Made by a program: the position numbers and the translations under genes | In this document: positions 27,501 to 41,112 of the stretch, piece by piece | How positions within the stretch are numbered: the stretch's first letter is position 1 | Layout of the letters: each line of letters starts with the position of its first letter | Notes under the pieces: generated by a model | Seen by the model: the letters and a program-made list of their open reading frames with translations, nothing else | The model's database searches: none | What the model was told of the DNA's origin: nothing | Source of the DNA: Apostichopus japonicus | Taxonomy: Eukaryota > Echinodermata > Holothuroidea > Aspidochirotida > Stichopodidae | Assembly (NCBI RefSeq): GCF_037975245.1 | Contig: NC_092582.1 | Location: 11,572,001 to 11,636,000 of the forward strand | Direction: 5' to 3' | DNA: 64,000 nt

Positions 27501-29300
27501 TATTGTGAGCATCATATATTCTTATTTTAGTTTAACTATTTGTTACTATTGTAAGCCACATATATTCATAAGTTAGTTTTACTATTCGTAGGTATTTTAA
27601 GCCACAGATCCTCATATTTAAGTTTAATTACTTATAAGTAATGTAAGCCACAGATATACATAAGTAAGTTGAACTATACGTAAGTGTTCTAAGCCACAGA
27701 TATTTATAAGTAAGTTTAACTATTTGTAAGTATTGTAAGCATCATATATTTTTCTTAATTTAGTTTAACTATTCGTTACTATTGTAAGCCACAGATATTC
27801 ATAAGTTAGTTTTACTATTCGTAGGTATTTTAAGACATTGATACTCATAATTAAGTTTAATTACTTATAAGTAATGTAAGCCACAGATATTCATAAGTTA
27901 GTTTTACTATTCGTAGGTATTTTAAGACATTGATACTCATAATTAATTTTAATTATTTATAAGTAATGTAAGCCAAAGATATACATAAATAAGTTTAACT
28001 ATACGTTAGTGTTCTAAGCCACAGATATTTATAAGTAAGTTAAACTATTTGTAAGTATTGTGAGCATCATATATTCTTATTTTAGTTTAACTATTTGTTA
28101 CTATTGTAAGCCACATATATTCATAAGTTAGTTTTACTATTCGTAGGTATTTTAAGCCACAGATCCTCATATTTAAGTTTAATTACTTATAAGTAATGTA
28201 AGCCACAGATATACATAAGTAAGTTGAACTATACGTAAGTGTTCTAAGCCACAGATATTTATAAGTAAGTTTAACTATTTGTAAGTATTGTAAGCATCAT
28301 ATATTTTTCTTAATTTAGTTTAACTATTCGTTACTATTGTAAGCCACAGATATTCATAAGTTAGTTTTACTATTCGTAGGTATTTTAAGACATTGATACT
28401 CATAATTAATTTTAATTATTTATAAGTAATGTAAGCCAAAGATATACATAAATAAGTTTAACTATACGTTAGTGTTCTAAGCCACAGATATTTATAAGTA
28501 AGTTAAACTATTTGTAAGTATTGTGAGCATCATATATTCTTATTTTAGTTTAACTATTTGTTACTATTGTAAGCCACATATATTCATAAGTTAGTTTTAC
28601 TATTCGTAGGTATTTTAAGCCACAGATCCTCATATTTAAGTTTAATTACTTATAAGTAATGTAAGCCACAGATATACATAAGTAAGTTGAACTATACGTA
28701 AGTGTTCTAAGCCACAGATATTTATAAGTAAGTTTAACTATTTGTAAGTATTGTAAGCATCATATATTTTTCTTAATTTAGTTTAACTATTCGTTACTAT
28801 TGTAAGCCACAGATATTCATAAGTTAGTTTTACTATTCGTAGGTATTTTAAGACATTGATACTCATAATTAAGTTTAATTACTTATAAGTAATGTAAGCC
28901 ACAGATATTCATAAGTTAGTTTTACTATTCGTAGGTATTTTAAGACATTGATACTCATAATTAATTTTAATTATTTATAAGTAATGTAAGCCAAAGATAT
29001 ACATAAATAAGTTTAACTATACGTTAGTGTTCTAAGCCACAGATATTTATAAGTAAGTTAAACTATTTGTAAGTATTGTGAGCATCATATATTCTTATTT
29101 TAGTTTAACTATTTGTTACTATTGTAAGCCACATATATTCATAAGTTAGTTTTACTATTCGTAGGTATTTTAAGCCACAGATCCTCATATTTAAGTTTAA
29201 TTACTTATAAGTAATGTAAGCCACAGATATACATAAGTAAGTTGAACTATACGTAAGTGTTCTAAGCCACAGATATTTATAAGTAAGTTTAACTATTTGT
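24545..29300. repeat. A-only field with 555 bp HOR (12 monomers)
   Basis: No octamer cassette occurs here. The marker GTGAGCATCATATATTC falls at 25,515, 26,070, 26,625, 27,505, 28,060, 28,523 and 29,078. Spacings are 555, 555, 880, 555, 463 and 555 bp, close to 12, 12, 19, 12, 10 and 12 monomers of about 46.3 bp. Copies look nearly identical by eye, so this is a recently homogenised HOR with whole-monomer gains and losses. Confidence 0.93.
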
Positions 29301-32300
29301 AAGTATTGTAAGCATCATATATTTTTCTTAATTTAGTTTAACTATTCGTTACTATTGTAAGCCACAGATATTCATAAGTTAGTTTTACTATTCGTAGGTA
29401 TTTTAAGACATTGATACTCATAATTAAGTTTAATTACTTATAAGTAATGTAAGCCACAGATATTTATAAGTTAGTTTTACTATTCGTAGGTATTTTAAGA
29501 CATTGATACTCATAATTAAGTTTAATTACTTATAAGAAATGTAAGCCACAGATATACATTAGTAAGTTTAACTATACGTAAGTGTTCTAAGCCACAGATA
29601 TTTATAAGTAAGTTTAACTATTTGTAAGTATTGTAAGCATCATATATTCTTAATTTAGTTTAACTATTCGTTACTATTGTAAGCCACAGATATTCACAAG
29701 TTAGTTTTACTATTCGTAGGTATTTTAAGACATTGATACTCATAATTAAGTTTAATTACTTATAATTAATGTAAGCCGCAGATATACATTAGTAAGTTTA
29801 ACTGTACGTTAGTGTTCTAAGCCACAGATATTTATAAGTAAGTTAAACTATTTGTAAGTATTGTAAGCATCATATATTCTTAATTTAGTTTAACTATTCG
29901 TTACTATTGTAAGCCACAGATATTCACAAGTTAGTTTTACTATTCGTAGGTATTTTAAGACATTGATACTCATAATTAAGTTTAATTACTTATAATTAAT
30001 GTAAGCCGCAGATATACATTAGTAAGTTTAACTGTACGTTAGTGTTCTAAGCCACAGATATTTATAAGTAAGTTAAACTATTTGTAAGTATTGTAAGCAT
30101 CATATATTCTTAATTTAGTTTAACTATTCGTTACTATTGTAAGCCACAGATATTCATAAGTAAGTTTTACTATTCGTAAGTATTTTAAGCCACAGATCCT
30201 CATAATTAAATTTAATTACTTATAAGTAATGTAAGCCACAGATATACATAAGCAAGTTTAACTATACGTTAGTGTTCTAAGCCACAGATATTTATAAGTA
30301 AGTTAAACTATTTGTAAGTATTGTGAGCATCATATATTCTTAATTTAGTTTAACTATTCGTTACTATTGTAAGCCACAGATATTCATAAGTTAGTTTTAC
30401 TATTCGTAGGCATTTTAAGACATTGATACTCATACTTAAGTTTAATTACTTATACGTAATGTAAGCCACAGATATACATAAGTAAGTCTAACTATACGTT
30501 AGTGTTCTAAGCCACAGATATTTATAAGTAAGTTAAACTATTTGTAAGTATTGTGAGCATCATATATTCTTAATTTAGTTTAACTATTTGTTACTATTGT
30601 AAGCCACAGATATTCATAAGTTAGTTTTACTATTCGTAGGTATTTTAAGACATTGATACTCATAATTAAGTTTAATTACTTATAAGTAATGTAAGCCACA
30701 GATATTCATAAGTTAGTTTTACTGTTCGTAGGTATTTTAAGACATTGATACTCACAATTAAGTTTCATAACTTATAAGTAATGTAAGCCATAGATATACA
30801 TAAATAAGTTTAACTATACGTAAGTGTTCTAAGCCACAGATATTTATAAGTAAGTTAAACTATTTGTAAGTATTGTAAGCATCATATATTTTTCTTAATT
30901 TAGTTTAACTATTCGTTACTATTGTAAGCCACAGATATTCATAAGTTAGTTTTACTATTCGTAGGTATTTTAAGACATTGATACTCATAATTAAGTTTAA
31001 TTACTTATAAGTAATGTAAGCCACAGATATTTATAAGTTAGTTTTACTATTCGTAGGTATTTTAAGACATTGATACTCATAATTAAGTTTAATTACTTAT
31101 AAGAAATGTAAGCCACAGATATACATTAGTAAGTTTAACTATACGTAAGTGTTCTAAGCCACAGATATTTATAAGTAAGTTTTACTATTTGTAAGTATTG
31201 TAAGCATCATATATTCTTAATTTAGTTTAACTATTCGTTACTATTGTAAGCCACAGATATTCACAAGTTAGTTTTACTATTCGTAGGTATTTTAAGACAT
31301 TGATACTCATAATTAAGTTTAATTACTTATAATTAATGTAAGCCGCAGATATACATTAGTAAGTTTAACTGTACGTTAGTGTTCTAAGCCACAGATATTT
31401 ATAAGTAAGTTAAACTATTTGTAAGTATTGTAAGCATCATATATTCTTAATTTAGTTTAACTATTCGTTACTATTGTAAGCCACAGATATTCACAAGTTA
31501 GTTTTACTATTCGTAGGTATTTTAAGACATTGATACTCATAATTAAGTTTAATTACTTATAATTAATGTAAGCCGCAGATATACATTAGTAAGTTTAACT
31601 GTACGTTAGTGTTCTAAGCCACAGATATTTATAAGTAAGTTAAACTATTTGTAAGTATTGTAAGCATCATATATTCTTAATTTAGTTTAACTATTCGTTA
31701 CTATTGTAAGCCACAGATATTCATAAGTAAGTTTAACTATTCGTAAGTATTTTAAGCCACAGATCCTCATAATTAAATTTAATTACTTATAAGTAATGTA
31801 AGCCACAGATATACATAAGCAAGTTTAACTATACGTTAGTGTTCTAAGCCACAGATATTTATAAGTAAGTTAAACTATTTGTAAGTATTGTGAGCATCAT
31901 ATATTCTTAATTTAGTTTAACTATTCGTTACTATTGTAAGCCACAGATATTCATAAGTTAGTTTTACTATTCGTAGGCATTTTAAGACATTGATACTCAT
32001 ACTTAAGTTTAATTACTTATACGTAATGTAAGCCACAGATATACATAAGTAAGTCTAACTATACGTTAGTGTTCTAAGCCACAGATATTTATAAGTAAGT
32101 TAAACTATTTGTAAGTATTGTGAGCATCATATATTCTTAATTTAGTTTAACTATTTGTTACTATTGTAAGCCACAGATATTCATAAGTTAGTTTTACTAT
32201 TCGTAGGTATTTTAAGACATTGATACTCATAATTAAGTTTAATTACTTATAAGTAATGTAAGCCACAGATATTCATAAGTTAGTTTTACTGTTCGTAGGT

Positions 32301-33777
32301 ATTTTAAGACATTGATACTCACAATTAAGTTTCATAACTTATAAGTAATGTAAGCCATAGATATACATAAATAAGTTTAACTATACGTAAGTGTTCTAAG
32401 CCACAGATATTTATAAGTAAGTTAAACTATTTGTAAGTATTGTAAGCATCATATATTTTTCTTAATTTAGTTTAACTATTCGTTACTATTGTAAGCCACA
32501 GATATTCATAAGTTAGTTTTACTATTCGTAGGTATTTTAAGACATTGATACTCATAATTAAGTTTAATTACTTATAAGTAATGTAAGCCACAGATATTTA
32601 TAAGTTAGTTTTACTATTCGTAGGTATTTTAAGACATTGATACTCATAATTAAATTTAATTACTTATAAGAAATGTAAGCCACAGATATACATTAGTAAG
32701 TTTAACTATACGTAAGTGTTCTAAGCCACAGATATTTATAAGTAAGTTTAACTATTTGTAAGTATTGTAAGCATCATATATTCTTAATTTAGTTTAACTA
32801 TTCGTTACTATTGTAAGCCACAGATATTCACAAGTTAGTTTTACTATTCGTAGGTATTTTAAGACATTGATACTCATAATTAAGTTTAATTACTTATAAT
32901 TAATGTAAGCCACAGATATACATTAGTAAGTTTAACTGTACGTTAGTGTTCTAAGCCACAGATATTTATAAGTAAGTTAAACTATTTGTAAGTATTGTAA
33001 GCATCATATATTCTTAATTTAGTTTAACTATTCGTTACTATTGTAAGCCACAGATATTCATAAGTAAGTTTTACTATTCGTAAGTATTTTAAGCCACAGA
33101 TCCTCATAATTAAATTTAATTACTTATAAGTAATGTAAGCCACAGATATACATAAGCAAGTTTAACTATACGTTAGTGTTCTAAGGCACAGATATTTATA
33201 AGTAAGTTAAACTATTTGTAAGTATTGTGAGCATCATATATTCTTAATTTAGTTTAACTATTCGTTACTATTGTAAGCCACAGATATTCATAAGTTAGTT
33301 TTACTATTCGTAGGCATTTTAAGACATTGATACTCATACTTAAGTTTAATTACTTATACGTAATGTAAGCCACAGATATTCATAAGTTAGTTTTACTGTT
33401 CGTAGGTATTTTAAGACATTGATACTCACAATTAAGTTTCATAACTTATAAGTAATGTAAGCCAAAGATATACATTAATAAGTTTAACTAAACGTTAGTG
33501 TTCTAAGCCACAGATATTTATAAGTAAGTTAAACTATTTGTAAGTATTGTAAGCATCATATATTTTTCTTAATTTAGTTTAACTATTCGTTACTATTGTA
33601 AGCCACAGATATTCATAAGTTAGTTTTACTATTCGTAGGTATTTTAAGCCGCAGATACTCATAATTAATTTTAATTATTTATAGGTAATGTAAGCCACAG
33701 ATATACATAAGTAAGTTTAACTATACGTTAGTGTTCTAAGCCACAGATATTTATAAGTAAGTTAAACCATTTGTAAG
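29301..33777. repeat. A-only field with 1,567 bp super-HOR (about 34 monomers)
   Basis: The private variant TATTCACAAGTTAG occurs at 29,691, 29,921, 31,258, 31,488 and 32,825. Spacings of 230 bp (five monomers) are nested in a 1,567 bp period. The first full copy spans roughly 29.35-30.9 kb, the second 30.9-32.5 kb, and a third shortened copy follows and lacks one 230 bp pair member. The field ends at a B cassette at 33,778. Confidence 0.92.
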
Positions 33778-36700
33778 TCCATCCCACCATCCCACCATCT
33801 AACCATCCCACCATCTCATCATCTGACAGTCTCACCACATCACCACCTCACCACCTCATCACCTCATCACTCCATCCTTTTAATATTTTACCATTTTATC
33901 ATTTGATCATCTCACCATTTTACCATTTTATCATTTTACCCTGTTTATTATTTTACCCTTTTGTTATATGCCTTTATTGTAAGCCACAGATATTCATAAT
34001 TGAGTTTAACTATTCGTTACTATTGTAAGCCACAGATATTCATAAGTAAGTAAAACTATTTGTAAGTATTGTAAGCATCATATACTCTTAATTTAGTTTA
34101 ACTATTCGTTACTATTGTAAGCCACAGATATTCATTAGTTAGTTTTACTGTTCGTAGGTATTTTAAGCCACAGATACTCTTAATTTAGTTGAATTACTTA
34201 TAAGTAATGTAAGCCACAGATATACATAAGTAAGTTTAATTACTCGTAATGTAAGCCACAGATATACATCAGTAAGTTTATCTATACGTCAGTGTTCTAA
34301 GCCAAAGATATTCATAAGTAAGTTAAACTATTTGTAAGTATTGTTAGTCACAAATATATTCATAAGTAAGTTGAACTAATTGTAAGTTTTGTAAGCCACA
34401 GATATTCATTAGTTAGTTTTACTATTCGTAGGTATTTTAAGCCGCAGATACTCATAATTAATTTTAATTATTTATAAGTAATGTAAGCCACAGATATACA
34501 TAAGTAAGTTTAACTATACGTTAGTGTTCTAAGCCACAGATATTTATAAGTAAGTTAAACTATTTGTAAGTCCATCCCACCATCCCACCATCTCATCATC
34601 TGACAGTCTCACCACATCACCACCTCACCACCTCATCACCTCATCACTCCATCCTTTTAATATTTTACCATTTTATCATTTGATCATCTCACCATTTTAC
34701 CATTTTATCATTTTACCCTGTTTATTATTTTACCCTTTTGTTATATGCCTTTATTGTAAGCCAAAGATATTCATAATTGAGTTTAACTATTCGTTACTAT
34801 TGTAAGCCACAGATATTCATAAGTAAGTAAAACTATTTGTAAGTATTGTAAGCATCATATACTCTTAATTTAGTTGAACTATTCGTTACTATTGTAAGCC
34901 ACAGATATTCATTAGTTAGTTTTACTGTTCGTAGGTATTTTAAGCCACAGATACTCTTAATTTAGTTGAATTACTTATAAGTAATGTAAGCCACAGATAT
35001 ACATAAGTAAGTTTAAATACTCGTAATGTAACCCACAGATATACATCAGTAAGTTTATCTATACGTCAGTGTTCTAAGCCAAAGATATTCATAAGTAAGT
35101 TAAACTATTTGTAAGTATTGTTAGTCACAAATATATTCATAAGTAAGTTGAACTAATTGTAAGTTTTGTAAGCCACAGATATTCATTAGTTAGTTTTACT
35201 ATTCGTAGGTATTTTAAGCCACAGATCCTCATATTTAAGTTTAATTACTTATAAGTAATGTAAGCCACAGATATACATAAGTAAGTTTAACTATACGTAA
35301 GTGTTCTAAGCCACAGATATTTATAAGAAAGTTAAACTATTTGTAAGCATTGTAAGCATCATATATTCTTAATTTAGTTTAACAATTCGTTACTATTGTA
35401 AGCCAAAGATATTAATAAGTTAGTTTTACTATTCGTAGGTATTTTAAGCCACAGATCCTCATATTTAAGTTTAATTACTTATAAGTAATGTAAGCCACAG
35501 ATATACATAAGTAAGTTTAACTATTCGTTAGTGTTCTAAGCCACAGATATTTATAAGTAAGTTTAACTATTTGTAAGTATTATAAGCATCATATATTTTT
35601 CTTAATTTAGTTTAACTATTCGTTACTATTGTAAGCCACAGATATACATAAGTAAGTTTAACTATACGTTAGTGTTCTAAGCCACAGATATCTATAAGTA
35701 AGTTAAACTATTTGTAAGTATTGTAAGCATCATATATTCTTATTTTAGTTTAACTATTCGTTACTATTGTAAGCAACAGATATTCATAAGTTAGTTTTAC
35801 TATTTGTAGGTATTTTAAGACATCGATACTCATACTTAAGTTTAATTACTTATAATTAATGTAAGCCACAGATATACATAAGTAAGTTTAACTATACGTT
35901 AGTGTTCTAAGCCACAGATATTTATAAGTAAGTTTAACTATTTGTAAGTATTGTAAGCATCATATACTTTTCTTAATTTAGTTTAACTATTCGTTACTAT
36001 TGTAAGCCACAGATATTCATAAGTTAGTTTTACTATTCGTAGGTATTTTAAGCCGCAAATACTCATATTTAAGTTTAATTACTTATAAGTAATGTAAGCC
36101 ACAGATATACATAAGTAAGTTTAACTATACGTAAGTGTTCTAAGCCACAGATATTTATAAGTAAGTTTAACTATTTGTAAGTATTGTAAACATCATATAT
36201 TTTTCTTAATTTAGTTTAACTATTCGTTCCCATTGTAAGCCACAGATATTCATAAATTAGTTTTACTATCGTAGGTATTTTAAGACATTGATACTCATAA
36301 TTAAGTTTAATTACTTATAAGTAATGTAAGCCACAGATATTCATAAGTTACTTTTACTATTCGTAGGTATTTTAAGACATTGATACTCATAATTAATTTT
36401 AATTATTTATAAGTAAAGTAAGCCACAGATATACATAAGTAAGTTTCACTATACGTTATTGTTCTAAGCCACAGATATTTATAAGTAAGTTAAACTATTT
36501 GTAAGTATTGTGAGCATCATATATTCTTAATTTAGTTTAACTATTCGTTACTATAGTAAGCCACAGATATTCATAAGTTAGTTTTACTATTCGTAGGTAT
36601 TTTAAGACGTTGATACTCATAATTAAGTTTAATTACTTATAAGTAATGTAAGCCACAGATATTCATAACTTAGTTTTACTATTCGTAGGTATTTTAAGAC

Positions 36701-37604
36701 ATTAATACTCATAATTAAGTTTCATTACTTATAATTAATGTAAGCCACAGATATACATTAGTAAGTTTAACTATACGTTAGTGTTCTAAGCCACAGATAT
36801 TTATAAGTAGGTTAAACTATTTGTAAGTATTGTAAGCATCATATATTCTTAATTTAGTTTAACTATTCGTTACTATTGTAAGCCACAGATATTCATAAGT
36901 TACTTTTACTATTCTTAGGTATTTTAAGCCACAGATCCTCATAATTAAATTTAATTACTTATAAGTAATGTAAGCCACAGATATACATAAGTAAGTTTAA
37001 CTATACGTTAGTGTTTTAAGCCACAGATATATATAAGTAAGTTAAACTATTTGTGAGTATTGTGAGCATCATATATTCTTAATTTAGTTTAACTATTCGT
37101 TACTATTGTAAGCCACAGATATTCACAAGTTAGTTTTACTATTCGTAGGTATTTTAAGACATTGATACTCATAATTAAGTTTAATTACTTATAAGTAATG
37201 TAAGCCATAGATATTCATAAGTTACTTTTACTATTCGTAGGTATTTTAAGACATTGATACTCATAATTAAGTTTAAATACTTATAAGTAATGTAAGCCAC
37301 AGATATACATAAGTAAGTTTAACTATACGTTAGTGTTCTAAGCCACAGATATTTATAAGTAAGTTTAACTATTTGTAAGTATTGTAAGCATCATATACTC
37401 TTAATTTAGTTTAACTATTCGTTACTATTGTAAGCCAAAGATATTCATAAGTTAGTTTTACTATTCGTAGGCATTTTAAGACATTGATACTCATACTTAA
37501 GTTTAATTACTTATACGTAATGTAAGCCACAGATATACATAAGTAAGTCTAACTATGCGTTAGTGTTCTAAGCCACAGATATTTATAAGTAAGTTAAACT
37601 ATTT
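33778..37604. repeat. A monomers with duplicated CTGACAGTCTC cassettes
   Basis: Two B/C cassettes carrying the private words ATCTGACAGTCTCACC and TTTTACCCTGTTTATT start at 33,778 and about 34,573; paired marker words lie 787 bp apart (33,823 and 34,610) and are followed by matching A monomers. From 35.2 to 37.6 kb A monomers continue with more substitutions than the 24.5-33 kb field. Confidence 0.88.
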
Positions 37605-40364
37605 GTAAGTCCATCCCACCATCCCACCATCTAACCATCCCACCATCCCACCATCCCACCATCTCACCATCTCACAGTCTCACCACATCACCACCTCATC
37701 ACCTCATCACTCCATCCTTTTAATATTTTACCATTTTATCATTTTACCCTGTTTATTAATTTACCCTTTTGTTATAAGCCTTTATTGTAAGCCACCCATA
37801 TTCATAACTGAGTTTAACTATTCGTTACTATTGTAAGCCACAGATATTCATAAGTAAGTAAAACTATTTGTAAGTATTGTAAGCATGATATACTCTTAAT
37901 TTAGTTTAACAATTCGTTACTATTGTAAGCCACAGATATTAATAAGTTAGTTTTACTATTCGTAGGTATTTTAAGCCACAGATCCTCATATTTAAGTTTA
38001 GTTACTTATAAGTAATGTAAGCCATAGATATACATAAGTAAGTTTAATTACTCGTAATGTAAGCCACAGATATACATAAGTTGGTTGATCTATACGTCAG
38101 TGTTCTAAGCCAAAGATATTCATAAGTAAGTTGAACTAATTGTAAGTAATGTAAGCCACAGATATACATAAGTAAGTTTAACTATACGTTAGTGTTCTAA
38201 GCCACAGATATTTATAAGTAAGTTAAAATATTTGTAAGTATTGTAAGCATCATATATTCTTAATTTAGTTTAACTATTCGTTACTATTGTAAGCCACAGA
38301 TATTCATAAGTTAGTTTTACTATTCGTAGGTATTTTAAGACATTGATACTCATAATTAAGCTTAATTACTTATAAGTAATGTAAGCCACAGATACTCATA
38401 AGTTAGTTTTACTATTCGTAGGTATTTTAAGCCATAGATATACATAAGTAAGTTTAATTACTCTTAATGTAAGCCACAGATATACATAAGTAGGTTGATC
38501 TATACGTCAGTGTTCTAAGCCAAAGATATTCATAAGTAAGTTAAACTATTTGTAAGTATTGTTAGCCAAATATATTCATAAGTAAGTTGAACTAATTGTA
38601 AGTAATGTAAGCCACAGATATACATAAGTAAGTTGATCTATACGTCAGTGTTCTAAGCCACAGATATTCTTAAGTAAGTTAAACTATTTGTAAGTATTGT
38701 TAGCCAAATATATTCATAAGTAAGTTGAACTATTTGTAAGTTTTGTAAGCCACAGATATTCATTAGTTAGTTTTACTATTCGTAGGTATTTTAAGCCACA
38801 GATACTCATAATTAAGTTTAATTACTTATAAGTAATGTAAGCTAAGATGTATACAAAAGTTAGTTTAACTATACGTTAGTGTTCTAAGCCACAGATATTT
38901 ATAAGTAAGTTAAACTATTTGTAAGTATTGTAAGCATCATATATTCTTAATTTAGTTAAACTATTCGTTACTATTGTAAGCCACAGATATTCATATGTTA
39001 GTTTTACTGTTCGTAGGTATTTTAAGCCACAGATACTCATAATTAAGTTTAATTACTTATAATTAATGTAAGACACAGATATACATAAGTAAGTTTAACT
39101 ATACGTTAGTGTTCTAAGCCACAGATATTTATAAGTAAGGTAAACTATTCGTAAGTATTGTAAGCATCATATATTCTTAATGTAGTTTAACTATTCGTTA
39201 CTATTGTAAGCCACAGATATTCATAAGTAAGTTGAACTATTAGTAGGTATTTTAAGTCACAGATATTCATAATTAAGCTTTATTACTCGTAATGTAAGTA
39301 ATGTAAGCCACAGATATACATAAGTAAGTTTAACTATACGTAAGTGTTCTAAGCCACAGATATTTATAAGTAAATTAAACTATTTGTAACTCCATCCCAC
39401 CACCCCACCATCCCACCATCCCACCATCCCACCATCTCACCATCCCACCATCTCACCATCTCACCATCTCACCACCTCACCACCTCATCACTCCATCCTT
39501 TTAATATTTTACCATTTGATCATCTCACCATTTTACCATTTTATCATTTTACCCTTTTATTATTTTACCCTTTTTTTAATGTAAGCCACAGATATACATA
39601 AGTAAGTTTAACTATACGTAAGTGTTCTAAGCCACAGATATTTATAAGTAAGTTAAACTATTTGTAAGTCCATCCCACCATCCCACCATCTAACCATCCC
39701 ACCATCCCACAATCTCACCATCTCACCATCTCACCACCTCACCAACCCACCACCTCATCACTCCATCCTTTTAATATTTTACCATTTTATCATTTGATCA
39801 TCCCACCATTTTATCAGTTTACACTTTTATTATTTTACCCTTTTGTTATAAACCTTTATTGTAAGCCACAGATATACATATTTTAGTTACTATTCGTTAC
39901 AATTGTAAGCCACAGATATTCATAAGTAAGTTTAACTATTAGTAGGTATTTTAAGCCACAGATATTCATAATAAAGCTTAATCACTCGTAATGTAAGTAA
40001 TGTAAGCCACAGATATACATAAGTAAGTTTAACTATACGTCAGTGTTCTAAGCCACAGATATTCATAATTAAGTTTAATTACTTATTAGTATTGTAAGCC
40101 AAAGATATTCACAAGTAAGTTTAAGTATTCGTTACTATTGTAAGCCACATATATTCATAAGTAAGTCACAGATATTCATAAGTAAGTCGCATATATTCAT
40201 AAATTTATTCATAAGTAAGCCACGTATATTCATAAGTAAGTTTACTATATTACCATCAACCCACATATATTAATAAGTAAGTCACATATATTCAAAATAA
40301 GTCAAATATATTCATAAGTATATTCATAAGTAAGACACGTATATTCATAATTAAGTCTACTATA
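37605..40364. repeat. Mixed, more decayed A monomers and cassettes
   Basis: B/C cassettes occur near 37,605, 39,390 and 39,670 among A monomers with more indels and private variants. The degenerate ATATTCATAAG block returns at about 40,150-40,364 ahead of the last octamer array. Increasing divergence toward the array edge is the usual pattern for satellites. Confidence 0.85.
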
Positions 40365-40745
40365 TCACCATTTTATCATTTTATCATTTAAGCATTTTAC
40401 CATTTTACCATTTAACCATTTTACCATTTTACCATTTTACCATTTTATCATTTTACCATTTTACCATTTTACCATTTTACCATTTTATCATTTTACCATT
40501 TTACCATTTTACCATTTTACCATTTTACCATTTTACCATTTTACCATTTTACCATTGTATTATTTTACCATTTTACCATTTTACCACTTTACCACTTTAC
40601 TATTTTACCATTTTACCATTTTACCATTTTACCATTTTACCACTTTACCACTTTACCACTTTACCACTTTACCACTTTACCACTTTACCACTTTACCATT
40701 TTACCATTTTATCAATTTACCCTTTTATTATTTTACCCTTTTATT
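40365..40745. repeat. C-octamer array (CCATTTTA)n near array edge
   Basis: This T-rich octamer block is about 380 bp. It includes TATCATTT variants and a CCACTTTA run (about 40,640-40,695), and it closes with the TTTTATTATAAGCC junction into A monomers. Confidence 0.95.
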
Positions 40746-41112
40746 ATAAGCCTTTTTTGTAAGCCACAGATATTCATAATTTAGTTTAACTATTCGTTAC
40801 TATTGTAACCCACAGATATTCATAAGTAAGTTTAACTATTAGTAGGTATTTAAAGCCACAGATATTCATAATTCAGCTTAATTACTCGTAATGTAAGTAA
40901 TGTAAGACACAGATGTATATAAGTAAGTTAAACTATACGTTAGTGTTCTAAGCCACAGATATTCATAAGTAAGTTGAACTATTTGTAAGTATTGTAAGCC
41001 ACAGATATTCAAAAGTAAGTTAACTATATTACCAATAAGCCACATATATTCATAAGTAAGTCACATAAATACATAAGTAAGCCACGTATATTCATAAGTA
41101 AGTTTACTATAT
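40746..41112. repeat. Last A monomers of the array
   Basis: About eight diverged A-type monomers end in the ACGTATATTCATAAGTAAG form and the CTACTATATTACCATTTTA junction. Confidence 0.9.

Noticed and set aside
24545-33777. CRISPR-like array of regularly spaced repeats
   Set aside because: The spacers are themselves conserved monomer halves, the repeat is not palindromic in CRISPR fashion, and the context is a eukaryotic satellite.
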